DNA from: DATFRX01 sp035630615
GTDB taxonomy: Bacteria > Actinomycetota > Actinomycetes > Propionibacteriales > Nocardioidaceae
NCBI GenBank assembly: GCA_035630615.1
Contig: DASQKI010000050.1
Span: 1 to 24,675, forward strand
DNA length: 24,675 nucleotides
Direction: 5' to 3'
The position numbers and the translations under genes were made by a program. Positions 14,578 to 22,738 of the stretch are shown here, piece by piece. The notes beneath the pieces were generated by a model. It made no database searches, had not been told where the DNA came from, and saw only the letters and a program-made list of their open reading frames with translations. Numbering within the stretch: position 1 is the first letter of the stretch; each line of letters begins with the position of its first letter.

Positions 14578-16092
14578 GTGGATCGCCCCGACTCGACTCA
14601 ACGCGCGGCAGCCCCTGACACCGACAAGCTGGACCGCAGCGTCATCGTGACTGGGCTGGTGGTCATCTCCGGTCTGATCATGGTGATCCTCGACACGACG
14701 ATCGTGAACGTCGCGCTGGACACGCTCAGCGGTGAGCTCAATGCCCCGTTGTCCACGACGCAGTGGGTCGTGACCGGCTACCTGCTGGCGGTCGGCATGG
14801 TGATCCCGCTCAGCGGCTGGGCGATGGACCGGTTCGGCACCAAGACCGTGTGGGTCACGTCGCTGGTGCTGTTCACGGCCGGGTCGGTGCTGTGTGCGCT
14901 GTCCTGGTCGATGGGGAGCTTGATCGCGTTTCGGATCGTGCAGGGCCTGGGCGGCGGCATGTTGCTTCCGGGCGGCCAAACGATCATCGCGCGGGCGGCC
15001 GGGCCTGATCGGATCGGACGCGCCATGGCCCTGCTGGGCGTCCCGATGCTTCTCGGCCCGGTGTTCGGCCCGGTGATCGGCGGCGCCCTCGTCGAGTACG
15101 TGAGCTGGCACTGGATCTTCCTGGTCAACGTGCCGATCGGCATCCTGGCGGTCACGCTCGCTGTCTGGAAGCTGTCGGACGGTCGCGAGCACCTGACCGA
15201 CGGGCGCCTCGACGTCCTCGGGCTCGTCCTGTTGTCCGGCGGGCTCGTATGCCTCCTCTACGGCCTGTCCGAAGCCAGCTCGCGGGGCAGCGTCGCCGAT
15301 GGAGGCGTGTTGAGCTGGCTGTTCGCCGGCGCCGTTGCGGTGGCCCTGTTCGTCGGGCACAGCCTTCGCAAGGGCGCTGCGGCGATCATCGACGTCCGGC
15401 TGTTCGCCAACCGGGTGTTCGCCAGCGGGGCGGCCGCCGTTTTCCTCGTCGCGATCGCCCTGTTCGGGGGCCTGCTCCTGATGCCGCTCTACTACCAGAC
15501 GGTGCGGCTGGAAGGCCCGATGGCGGCCGGGCTGCTGATCGCGCCGCAAGGCCTCGGGGCGATGGTCGCGATGCCGATCGCGGGCCGGCTGACCGACCGA
15601 ATCGGTGCCGGCTCGATCGTCCCGTTCGGCATCCTGCTGACCCTGATCGGCACGCTGCCCTTCACGCAGGTCGGCGCGGACACGTCGTACGCCTGGCTCA
15701 GCATTGGGCTGTTCATCCGCGGCATGGGCATCGGCGCGACCATGATGCCGACGATCGCGGCGTCGTATTCACGGCTCAGCCACGCCGCGATGTCCCGCGC
15801 CACGCCGACCATCTCGGCCATCCAGCAAGTCGGCGGGTCGCTCGGCAGCGCGCTTCTGGTGATGGTCTTGTCGCGTCAGATCACGAGCCAATTCGAGTCG
15901 CAGGGAATCGCCACGTCCGGCGGCGGTGCCGACCAGCTTCGGGACCTACCGCCGGAGCTGCACGATCGGATCGCGCCGTTGGTGGCCTCGGCCTACGGCG
16001 ACGCGTTCTGGGTGGCGTTCGCCCTGACGGTCCTGATCTTCATCCCGGCGCTGCTGCTGCCTCGACGCCGTCCGCCGGCGGCCGACTCCTAG
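14578..16092 (+). CDS. DHA2-family MFS multidrug exporter (EmrB/QacA type)
   Basis: This 504-residue transporter has the size and motifs of the 14-helix DHA2 drug:H+ antiporters. The first helix carries VILDTTIVNVALDTL (Asp39), the hallmark motif D1. Motif A follows the second helix (GWAMDRFGTKTVWV), and motif C of exporters appears as GPVFGPVIGGALVEYVSWHW-IFLVNVPIG. The second half contains GLLIAPQGLGAMVAMPIAGR-LTDRIGAG and SAIQQVGGSLGSALLVMVL. The N-terminus is short and cytoplasmic. GTG 14578 is chosen because GGAGG lies six bases upstream; longer frames upstream run antisense through cpt. The substrate is unknown; divergence from cpt suggests a common drug response. It is convergent with the sdh operon. 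Confidence 0.93.
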   Translation: MDRPDSTQRAAAPDTDKLDRSVIVTGLVVISGLIMVILDTTIVNVALDTLSGELNAPLSTTQWVVTGYLLAVGMVIPLSGWAMDRFGTKTVWVTSLVLFTAGSVLCALSWSMGSLIAFRIVQGLGGGMLLPGGQTIIARAAGPDRIGRAMALLGVPMLLGPVFGPVIGGALVEYVSWHWIFLVNVPIGILAVTLAVWKLSDGREHLTDGRLDVLGLVLLSGGLVCLLYGLSEASSRGSVADGGVLSWLFAGAVAVALFVGHSLRKGAAAIIDVRLFANRVFASGAAAVFLVAIALFGGLLLMPLYYQTVRLEGPMAAGLLIAPQGLGAMVAMPIAGRLTDRIGAGSIVPFGILLTLIGTLPFTQVGADTSYAWLSIGLFIRGMGIGATMMPTIAASYSRLSHAAMSRATPTISAIQQVGGSLGSALLVMVLSRQITSQFESQGIATSGGGADQLRDLPPELHDRIAPLVASAYGDAFWVAFALTVLIFIPALLLPRRRPPAADS

Positions 16093-16128
16093 CCCCCGTC
16101 CGCAAGGGGCGCCGACTGGGGAGGATCG

Positions 16129-16196
16129 CGCCAACGCGGTGTTGGCGCAGGGGACCCCTACGCCAATAGGTTCGGCGCAGGGGACCCCCGCGCCAA
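16129..16196. repeat. Cluster of three overlapping palindromes between convergent genes
   Basis: CGCCAAC-gcggt-GTTGGCG (16129-16147) overlaps TTGGCGcaGGGG-a-CCCCtaCGCCAA (16142-16166), which is followed by a second copy of the same unit, TTCGGCGCAGGGGACCCC-CGCGCCAA (16171-16196). It fills most of the 117-bp gap between the exporter and sdhB stop codons. It may be a bidirectional terminator, or a REP-like intergenic repeat. Confidence 0.6.
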
Positions 16197-16209
16197 GCGC
16201 CGCCGGCCC

Positions 16210-16977
16210 CTAGAGCTCGGTGCGCTCGTCCGTACGCCGCCGGATCTTGCTCCCGAGCCAGACCAGCGGGTCGTACTTGCGGTCGGCCACGCGCTCCTTC
16301 ATCGGGATGATCGCGTTGTCGGTGATCTTGATGCCCTCAGGGCACACCTCGCTGCAGCACTTGGTGATGTTGCACATGCCGAGGCCGGCGGCGTCCTGGG
16401 CGAGCTTGCGTCGGTCATTGGTGTCGAGCGGGTGCATGTCGAGCTCGGCATAGCGCAGGAAGAATCGTGGCCCAGCGAAGGCCGGCTTGTTTTCCTCATG
16501 GTCCCGGATGACGTGGCAGGTGTTTTGGCACAGAAAGCACTCGATGCACTTGCGAAACTCCTGCCCCCGCTCGACGTCGGCCTGCATCATGCGGCGCTTG
16601 CCGTCGGCGTCCGGCTCGGCAGGGGCGAACGCCGGCAGCTCACGGGCCTTCTCGTAGTTGTACGACACGTCGGTGACCAGGTCGCGGATGATCGGGAACG
16701 CCCGCAGCGGCGTCACGGTCAGGGTCTCGGTCGGCTCGTAGTCGGACAGCCGCGTCATGCACATCAGTTGCGGCCGGCCGTTGACCTCGGCCGAGCACGA
16801 GCCACACTTGCCCGCCTTGCAGTTCCATCGCACCGCGAGATCGCCGGCCTGCGTCGCTTGCAGTCGGTGGATCGCGTCGAGGACGACCTCACCCTCGTCG
16901 ACCGGAACCGTGAAGTCCTTCAGCTCACCGCCGTCGACGTCGCCGCGCCACACCCGCATCGCCAGGTCGTAGCCCAT
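16210..16977 (-). CDS. sdhB: Succinate dehydrogenase iron-sulfur subunit
   Basis: This 255-residue electron-transfer subunit carries the three iron-sulfur centres of the family. The N-terminal plant-type ferredoxin domain binds [2Fe-2S] through CKAGKCGSC and the later LMC (residues ~53-75). The C-terminal domain holds CIECFLCQNTC and CNITKCCSEVCPEGI, which provide the [4Fe-4S] and [3Fe-4S] ligands. It passes electrons from the FAD of SdhA to the membrane anchor. ATG 16977 has GGAG seven bases upstream and follows the sdhA stop by 13 bp, so it is the last gene of sdhCAB. The sequence type fits the actinobacterial Sdh1 group. A longer frame upstream is antisense-like and not supported. Confidence 0.96.
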   Translation of the reverse strand: MGYDLAMRVWRGDVDGGELKDFTVPVDEGEVVLDAIHRLQATQAGDLAVRWNCKAGKCGSCSAEVNGRPQLMCMTRLSDYEPTETLTVTPLRAFPIIRDLVTDVSYNYEKARELPAFAPAEPDADGKRRMMQADVERGQEFRKCIECFLCQNTCHVIRDHEENKPAFAGPRFFLRYAELDMHPLDTNDRRKLAQDAAGLGMCNITKCCSEVCPEGIKITDNAIIPMKERVADRKYDPLVWLGSKIRRRTDERTEL

Positions 16978-16990
16978 GTGCTCGCTCCAA

Positions 16991-18793
16991 TCAGCTTTGC
17001 GTCTCGATGAGCTCGATGAGCTCGTCGGGCATCTGCGGTAGGGATTGGCGAGCCAGCACGACGTCGCCGTCGTCGCCCATCGTGAGGACGAGGTTGAGCT
17101 TCGCCCAATCGTCGGACGCACCTGGGTGGTCCTCCCGGGTGTGACCGCCGCGCGACTCGGTGCGCTCCAGGGCGGCCGTCGCGATGCACTCGCTGACGGC
17201 CAGCATGTTGTGCAGGTCGAGCGCGAGATGCCAGCCGGGGTTGTACTGCCGATTGCCCTCGACCGCGACCTGCGGCAACCGCTTCTTCAACTCCTGGAGC
17301 TTGGTCAGCGACTCCTGGAGCTCGTTTTCGCGACGGATGATGCCCACCAGGCTCTGCATCGTCTCCTGCAGGTCCTTCTGCACCGTGTACGGGTTTTCGC
17401 TGCCCGAATCGGAGAACGGGAGGAGCGCCGTCTCCGATGCGGTCTCGACGGCCGTGTCGTCGATGGTCGGACGCGCGCTCGCGACCTTGGCCGCATAGTC
17501 GGCCGCGCCGTCACCGCAACGCTTGCCGAACACCAACAGGTCCGACAGCGAGTTGCCGCCGAGCCGGTTGGATCCGTGCATGCCACCGGACACCTCGCCC
17601 GCGGCGAAGAGCCCGTCGATCTTCGACATGCCGGTGTCCGGGTCGACCTCGACGCCGCCCATCACGTAGTGGCAGGTCGGGCCGATCTCCATCTGCTCCT
17701 TGGTGATGTCGACGCCCGCGAGCTCCTTGAACTGGTGGTACATCGACGGCAGCCGGCGCTTGATGTAGTCGGGGGTGCGCCGCGACGCGATGTCGAGGAA
17801 CACACCGCCGTGGGGTGAGCCACGGCCCGCCTTGATCTCGGAGTTGATCGCTCGGGCGACCTCGTCGCGAGGCAGCAGCTCCGGCGGGCGACGGTTGTTT
17901 TTCTTGTCCTCATACCAGCCGTCGGCCTCTTCGACGGTGTCGGCAGTCTCGGCCTTGAAGAACTCCGGGATGTAGTTGAACATGAAGCGCTCAGCCTCGG
18001 AGTTTTTGAGGATACCGCCGTCGCCGCGGACGGACTCGGTGACGAGCAGCCCGCGTACCGACAGCGGCCAGACCATCCCGGTCGGGTGAAACTGCACAAA
18101 CTCCATGTTGATCAGCGACGCCCCGGCCCGTATCGCGAGCGCGTGCCCGTCGCCGGTGTACTCCCACGAGTTGCTCGTCACCTGGTACGACTTGCCGATG
18201 CCGCCGGTCGCCAGGATGACCGCCGGCGCCTCGAAGACGAGGAACCGCCCGCTCTCGCGCCAGTAGGCGAAGGCACCGCTGATCCGGTCGCCGTCTTTGA
18301 GCAGTTCGGTGACGGTGCACTCCATGTAGACGTCGATGCCGAGGGCGACCGCGCGCTGCTGCAGCGTACGGATCATTTCGAGGCCGGTGCGGTCGCCGAC
18401 ATGGGCGAGCCGCGCGTACCGGTGGCCGCCGAAGTCGCGCTGCGAGATGAGCCCGTCGGGCGTCCGGTCGAACAGCGCCCCCCACGTCTCGAGCTCGAGC
18501 ACGCGGTCGGGCGCCTCCTGCGCGTGGAGCTGCGCCATGCGCCAGTGGTTGAGCATCTTGCCGCCGCGCATCGTGTCGCGGAAGTGGACCTTCCAGTTGT
18601 CCTCGGGCCACAGGTTGCCCATCGCCGCGGCGGCTCCGCCTTCGGCCATGACGGTGTGGGCCTTGCCGAGCAGAGACTTGCAGACGACGGCGGTCCGGGC
18701 GCCGGCCTCATGGGCGGCGATCGCGGAGCGCAGTCCGGCGCCGCCGGCCCCGATCACGACGACGTCGTAGGAGTGGCGTTCAAACTCGGCCAT
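16991..18793 (-). CDS. sdhA: Succinate dehydrogenase flavoprotein subunit
   Basis: This 600-residue catalytic subunit oxidises succinate to fumarate. The FAD-binding Rossmann motif is VVVIGAGGAGLRSAIAAHEAG (residues 11-31, written here to position 30 by its glycines), and His46 in KAHTVMAEGG aligns with the histidine that binds FAD covalently. Further blocks are LATGGIGKSYQVTSN, FVQFHPTGMVWP, LLPRDEVARAI (probable catalytic arginine), HYVMGGVEVDPDTGMSKIDG, LFAAGEVSGGMHGSNRLGG and a C-terminal helical domain. ATG 18793 is preceded by GAGG and lies 20 bp after the sdhC stop; the frame upstream overlaps sdhC and is not real. It works with SdhB on the cytoplasmic face of the membrane, in the citric acid cycle and respiratory chain. 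Confidence 0.96.
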   Translation of the reverse strand: MAEFERHSYDVVVIGAGGAGLRSAIAAHEAGARTAVVCKSLLGKAHTVMAEGGAAAAMGNLWPEDNWKVHFRDTMRGGKMLNHWRMAQLHAQEAPDRVLELETWGALFDRTPDGLISQRDFGGHRYARLAHVGDRTGLEMIRTLQQRAVALGIDVYMECTVTELLKDGDRISGAFAYWRESGRFLVFEAPAVILATGGIGKSYQVTSNSWEYTGDGHALAIRAGASLINMEFVQFHPTGMVWPLSVRGLLVTESVRGDGGILKNSEAERFMFNYIPEFFKAETADTVEEADGWYEDKKNNRRPPELLPRDEVARAINSEIKAGRGSPHGGVFLDIASRRTPDYIKRRLPSMYHQFKELAGVDITKEQMEIGPTCHYVMGGVEVDPDTGMSKIDGLFAAGEVSGGMHGSNRLGGNSLSDLLVFGKRCGDGAADYAAKVASARPTIDDTAVETASETALLPFSDSGSENPYTVQKDLQETMQSLVGIIRRENELQESLTKLQELKKRLPQVAVEGNRQYNPGWHLALDLHNMLAVSECIATAALERTESRGGHTREDHPGASDDWAKLNLVLTMGDDGDVVLARQSLPQMPDELIELIETQS

Positions 18794-18813
18794 GAATCTG
18801 TCCTCAGTGCTGC

Positions 18814-19614
18814 TTAGTTGATGATGCGCGGGTCGGAGAACCAGTCCGCCGAGACGCCCATGATGTAGAAGTCGGTGAAGATCACCGTGAAGAGCGAGAT
18901 CATTGCGTACTGCCCGTGCCGCGTGTTGAGCTTGGACACCAGCGTCCAGTATCGGTAACGCCACGGATGCTTGGAGAAGCTGCGCAGCCGGCCGCCGACG
19001 ATGTGCCGGCAGGCGTGGCAGGAGAGCGTGTACGCCCACAGCGCGACCAGGTTGATCCAGATGATGACGGTGCCCAGTCCGATGCCGACGCCGCCGCCGT
19101 CGCCGTGGAACGCCAGGATCGCGTCGTAGATGTTGATCGCTCCGAAGAGGAACGCGCCGTAGAAGAAGTACCGGTGGGCGTTGAGCAGGACCAAGGGGAG
19201 CTTCGACTCACCCGAGTACGACTTGTGTGGCTCCGGCACCGCGCAGGCCATGGGGGCCAGGAAGAACGACCGGTAGCCGGCCTTCCGGTAGTAGTAGCAG
19301 GTGCCACGGAAGCCGGCGAGGATCACGAAAGTGAGAAGCGCGATCGGGATGAATACCGGCATCTCGGGCAGGAATGTGCCGAAGTGGCTGGAGCCGTCGA
19401 CGCATGAGTCGCTGATGCACGGCGAGTACACCGGCGTGAGGTAGTGCTCGTCGGCCGCCCAGTAGTAGTCGTTCATGAAGATGCGGACCGTCGCGTACAC
19501 GACGAAGAACCCCAAAATCCCGGCAAGACTCAGGGGGTAGAGCCACCATCGGTCGGTCCGTAATGTCTTCGCCTCGATGCGGGCCCGCGAGGGTCCGGCA
19601 GTTCCGGTGGCCAA
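18814..19614 (-). CDS. sdhC: Succinate dehydrogenase membrane anchor, Sdh1 type
   Basis: This is a ~266-residue single-polypeptide anchor with about five hydrophobic helices, unlike the paired SdhC/SdhD of many bacteria. It resembles the anchor of mycobacterial Sdh1, which is encoded in the same CAB order. Visible features are helix 1 (LYPLSLAGILGFFVVYATVR), an outer loop with two Cys (YSPCISDSCVDG), FRGTCYYYRKAGYRSFFLAP, LLNAHRYFFYGAF and the distinctive SCHACRHIVGGRLR. A published mycobacterial Sdh1 structure reported a membrane-embedded Rieske-type cluster in this anchor; the Cys/His blocks here could supply ligands, which I infer. I prefer TTG 19614, because AAGGAG lies six bases before it; ATG 19629 has no ribosome binding site. 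Confidence 0.88.
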   Translation of the reverse strand: MATGTAGPSRARIEAKTLRTDRWWLYPLSLAGILGFFVVYATVRIFMNDYYWAADEHYLTPVYSPCISDSCVDGSSHFGTFLPEMPVFIPIALLTFVILAGFRGTCYYYRKAGYRSFFLAPMACAVPEPHKSYSGESKLPLVLLNAHRYFFYGAFLFGAINIYDAILAFHGDGGGVGIGLGTVIIWINLVALWAYTLSCHACRHIVGGRLRSFSKHPWRYRYWTLVSKLNTRHGQYAMISLFTVIFTDFYIMGVSADWFSDPRIIN

Positions 19615-19724
19615 TGACCTCTCCTTCATCCGGGCGGCCCAAAATGCCGGACAGCACCCTACTCACCCGGATGCACGCTCCGCAGTTCGCCGTGCAATAT
19701 CCCACACTCGGCGGCTACCCATAG

Positions 19725-19809
19725 GCGCCGAGACTGCACATCCTTCTCACCTCAGTCGGAGCGCGGCTCTGAGCCACATCCGGGTGGGACTGAGGTGCAA
19801 TCTCGGCGC
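19725..19809. repeat. 85-bp long-stem inverted repeat downstream of the 19818 gene
   Basis: The left arm GCGCCGAGACTGCA (19725-19738) pairs with TGCAATCTCGGCGC (19796-19809) with one wobble; a nine-base bulge follows on the left, and then CACCTCAGTC (19748-19757) pairs with GACTGAGGTG (19788-19797). It begins nine bases after the minus-strand stop at 19818, so it is probably the terminator of that unit and lies ahead of the sdh promoter. Read from the stop it opens TTCGCGCCGAGATTGCAC, closely similar to the 32-bp repeats at 23883-24463. The rest of the gap to sdhC shows no gene and no confident promoter. Confidence 0.6.
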
Positions 19810-19817
19810 GAAGGCGG

Positions 19818-20696
19818 TCAGCAGCCGTGGCTGACCTGGTTGCACTCCGTGTTGAAGGTGAACGGCAGCTCGATCGTCTGTGCGTCGGCGCCGTCGAGCG
19901 TGGCCTCGATCCGGTCGCCCCGTCCGCTCGGGATGGTGCCATCCGCGTAATACTGCAGGGCCCAGAAGCCGTCCTGGACCACGGCCGTCTCGGTGTGCCC
20001 GTCGGGGAACGCGTACTGGATGCCGGTCACGCCGTCCGGCGCTTCGCCTCCGACCCAGACCATGTCGCCCTCGTTGCCGGGCAGCACGTTGCCGGTGGCG
20101 TTGAGCGCGAACCAGAGGTCTTCCTCGTCGACCTTGCCGTCGAGTGGTGCAGGGCGCGAGACCGCCTCGTCCGGCTTGATGTTGCAGGTGTAGGCGTCGC
20201 TGCTGCTGGTCACGACGACAGTGGTCCCGACCTCGTTCTCGATCGCGAGGCGTCCCGTCAGCGGGCCGTCGATCGGCTCGCCCCTCAGCCGGTAGGCGTT
20301 GACGGTCAGGTCGATGCACTTCTCGTACGCCTGAGACGGGTCGGCGACCGGGGTCGACACCAGCCCCTTGCTGTCGGTATTCGACCCGTGTTCCTTCGAT
20401 CCGTGCTCCTTCGACTCGTGGCGCTCCGGCCCGGTGCCGTCGTGGGTCACGCCGGTGCCTTGGCCGGCGGGATCGGCGTCGCGACCGTCGTCCCCGCCGT
20501 TGGTGGCCAACAGATAGCCGCCGATGGCGATGGCTGCGACGGCCGCGGCCGCGACCGCGGGTATGCCGAATCGCTGCCCGAGGGAGTGGGTTCGGTTTGT
20601 CGTTGTGGGCTCGATCTCCGCGTCGAGCTTCTCGCGCATGCGTCTCCTCCGCTGCTCCGGGATCGACCGCCGGCCCGGCGGCAGTAGATCGTTCAT
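19818..20696 (-). CDS. Single-pass membrane protein partnered with an ECF sigma factor
   Basis: This 292-residue protein of unknown family has an Arg-rich cytoplasmic N-terminus (residues 1-44, EQRRRRMREKLDAEIE), one membrane helix (PAVAAAAVAAIAIGGYLLA, about 46-64), a hydrophilic linker with a tandem SKEHGSKEHGS repeat, and an extracytoplasmic domain from ~105. That domain has several Cys (KCIDLTV, YTCNIKP, and a terminal ECNQVSHGC) that could form disulphides. Its ATG overlaps the TGA of the upstream sigma factor, with GGAG upstream, so the two are made together. Position suggests an anti-sigma or signal-sensing role, but no zinc motif or known anti-sigma domain is visible. A lipoprotein is unlikely because there is no lipobox. 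Confidence 0.75.
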   Translation of the reverse strand: MNDLLPPGRRSIPEQRRRRMREKLDAEIEPTTTNRTHSLGQRFGIPAVAAAAVAAIAIGGYLLATNGGDDGRDADPAGQGTGVTHDGTGPERHESKEHGSKEHGSNTDSKGLVSTPVADPSQAYEKCIDLTVNAYRLRGEPIDGPLTGRLAIENEVGTTVVVTSSSDAYTCNIKPDEAVSRPAPLDGKVDEEDLWFALNATGNVLPGNEGDMVWVGGEAPDGVTGIQYAFPDGHTETAVVQDGFWALQYYADGTIPSGRGDRIEATLDGADAQTIELPFTFNTECNQVSHGC

Positions 20697-21271
20697 GGCT
20701 GCTCCTCGATGTGGGGCGTGGCGAGGGAGGTTGATAGGCGGCGACGTGCGCGGTTGAGTCGCGACCGCACGGTGCCGATCGGGATGCCGAGAGCCGTTGC
20801 CGTCGCTTGGTAGTCCAGCCCTTCCCAGACGACTAGGGCGACGACGTCGCGTTCGCCGACCGGCAGCCGGTCGATCACGGCCAAGACCTCGGTCATCCGC
20901 CGCTCGTCGTCGACTCGACCGGCGACCGCGTCGGCCGGGTCGGGTTGCACGGCGTCTGCCGGCAGCCGACGCAGTGCGCGGACCCGGCGGAACAGCGTGC
21001 GGCGCTGGCGACGACACACGTTGGACGCGATTCCGTACAGCCACGGCAGAACGCTGTCGTGCTCGACGATGAGGCGATCGCGACTCCGCCAGGCCTCGAG
21101 GAACACCGTCGAGGTCAGGTCCTCGGCGACATCCCACGACGCGGTCTGGCGGAAGCAGTAGTTGTAGATCGTCTCGGCGTGTTGCTCGAACAGCAGGCCG
21201 AACGAACCGTGTGGGTCCGACCGAACGGCCGTGGCCCACTCGGCCTTGGTGCGCGGCCCATGCCCCGCCAT
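20693..21271 (-). CDS. ECF-type RNA polymerase sigma factor
   Basis: This 192-residue sigma-70-family protein has region 2 (FGLLFEQHAETIYNYCFRQT, AEDLTSTVFLEAWR, VLPWLYGIASNVCRRQRR), a short linker and region 4 (LPVGERDVVALVVWEGLDYQ-ATATALGIPIGTVRSRLNRARRRL). Length and layout are normal for an ECF factor; region 2 with YNYCFRQTASW is typical of actinobacterial SigE-like groups. The start at ATG 21271 is supported by GGGAGGAGG nine bases upstream. It overlaps the next gene by ATGA, and that gene encodes a single-pass membrane protein, the usual place for its regulator. A 77-bp gap separates it from the MFS gene upstream. The regulon is unknown. Confidence 0.92.
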   Translation of the reverse strand: MAGHGPRTKAEWATAVRSDPHGSFGLLFEQHAETIYNYCFRQTASWDVAEDLTSTVFLEAWRSRDRLIVEHDSVLPWLYGIASNVCRRQRRTLFRRVRALRRLPADAVQPDPADAVAGRVDDERRMTEVLAVIDRLPVGERDVVALVVWEGLDYQATATALGIPIGTVRSRLNRARRRLSTSLATPHIEEQP

Positions 21272-21348
21272 CGTCCTCCTCCCTGCCCCTTTACCCGTCT
21301 ATGCCCGCAGCGCGGTCGGAGTTCGCGGGAGCGATGCGCGGAGTGAAA

Positions 21349-22662
21349 CTACCCGGTGACTGGGTCCTCGAAGGGTTGCCCGCTGGCCGCCGTCGTCGTC
21401 GGTACGGTCGGTCGGGAGCCGGGCACGGTGGCGGCCGCCAGCGGCATCGTCCGGCGGAGCAGCGCCGACAGGCCGATGCCGACGACCGACACGGCGGCTA
21501 GCGCGCCCCAGATGGCTGCGGCGCCGACGTCGAGCAGCCAGGTCAACGCGACCGGGGCGATGGTGGACGCCACATTCCACGACAGCTGGTAGAGCGACAC
21601 GTACCGTCCGCGCAGGTTGGTCGGCGCAGCGTCGGTCGAGAGGGCGTTGAGTACGGGTCCCGCGAAGAGCTCGCCGCCCGTGTAGACGACGGCAGCCACG
21701 AAGACGATGACCACGCCCACGGGGACCGACGTCCAGTCGGCGCTGAGGAGCATGAAGTACGAGCCGGCGAAGAGGAGCGAGCCCAGCGCCACGATCCGGG
21801 TGCGTACCGACCCCTCCATAGCGTTGACCGCGAGCCCCTGGCCGAGGCCGATCATCAGGGTGTTGACCGTGAACACCACTCCGGCGACCCAGCCCGGCAG
21901 TCCGAGGAACGTGGTGATGTAGACCGGCATGGCCACGTTGAGAGCCATCGCCGACGTCGCGAAGGTGTAGTTGGTCGCGACGAGCAGGAGGTACGGCCGG
22001 TCGCGCAGCACGCGGCCCCATCCAACCGGTAGGCCGTCCGCCGAGACGGCGACTCCGCCAGGAGCAGGTCCCTCGACCGACAGCAGCAGAACGTACGCCA
22101 CCAGGTAGGACACGGCGTTGACGACGACCACGGCGGTGAACGCGAGCTCGGACCCGATCGTGATCACGGCCGCGGCTCCGAGTCCGCCGACGGCGAAGCT
22201 GGCGTTGCGCAACGCGCCGAGGAACCCGAACCAGCGCTCGCGTTCACCCGGTTCGGAGATCGCCGCGACCACCGGGCTGAACGAACCCCAGAACGCCGAC
22301 TGGCCCAGCTGCACAATCGCCGACGTCATGAGAACCGCCGCGAACGAGTCGGCGAAGACGAAGCCGACGAAGCCAGCCGCCTGCAGGAGGTTTGCCGCGA
22401 GCAGGACCGGCTTGGCCCCGAGACGGTCGACGAGGCCACCGAGCAGCGGCGAGAACGGGAGTCGGAGTGCGGACGCGATCGAGAGGGCGAGACCGATTCG
22501 TACGAGCGACAGAGACGTCGACTCGAGGAAGTAAAGCAAGGAGATCGGCATGAAGACTCCGCTGCCGATCGCGTCGACGGTGATCGCGGTGACGAACTGG
22601 CGGTGTCGTCCGATGGCGGGGAACCCGAGTCGCTGCAGCACCCGCCTAGCCTTGTCGTTCAA
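21349..22662 (-). CDS. MFS transporter
   Basis: This 437-residue protein has about 12 predicted helices and the MFS motif A after helix 2 (GGLVDRLGAKPVLLAANLL). The helix-4/5 region reads GQSAFWGSFSPVVAAISEPG, followed by WFGFLGALRNASFAVGGLGA. Motif A recurs in weaker form in the second half (LRGRYVSLYQLSWNVASTIAP). Efflux rather than uptake is usual for this branch, but the substrate is unknown. TTG 22662 is the first start and lacks a Shine-Dalgarno; GTG 22641 is an alternative that would shorten it by seven residues. It is divergent from the Nudix-kinase gene across 76 bp and lies upstream of the sigma factor on the same strand. Confidence 0.88.
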   Translation of the reverse strand: MNDKARRVLQRLGFPAIGRHRQFVTAITVDAIGSGVFMPISLLYFLESTSLSLVRIGLALSIASALRLPFSPLLGGLVDRLGAKPVLLAANLLQAAGFVGFVFADSFAAVLMTSAIVQLGQSAFWGSFSPVVAAISEPGERERWFGFLGALRNASFAVGGLGAAAVITIGSELAFTAVVVVNAVSYLVAYVLLLSVEGPAPGGVAVSADGLPVGWGRVLRDRPYLLLVATNYTFATSAMALNVAMPVYITTFLGLPGWVAGVVFTVNTLMIGLGQGLAVNAMEGSVRTRIVALGSLLFAGSYFMLLSADWTSVPVGVVIVFVAAVVYTGGELFAGPVLNALSTDAAPTNLRGRYVSLYQLSWNVASTIAPVALTWLLDVGAAAIWGALAAVSVVGIGLSALLRRTMPLAAATVPGSRPTVPTTTAASGQPFEDPVTG

Positions 22663-22738
22663 GTGGGGTTGAGGTCAACTGAGTTTTGCCCGATCAAGAA
22701 GGTTGGTGATCCCGCCCTGGCGCTAGCCTTTGCCGACG

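Noticed and set aside
13918..15549. A long upstream extension of the chloramphenicol phosphotransferase frame
   Set aside because: The extra ~366 codons run antisense to the exporter; homology places the start at GTG 14451.
21272..21348. An ECF-type autoregulated promoter (GCGAACTCC and a downstream CATAGAC) before the second sigma factor
   Set aside because: The elements are too far from any known consensus to support a call without expression data.
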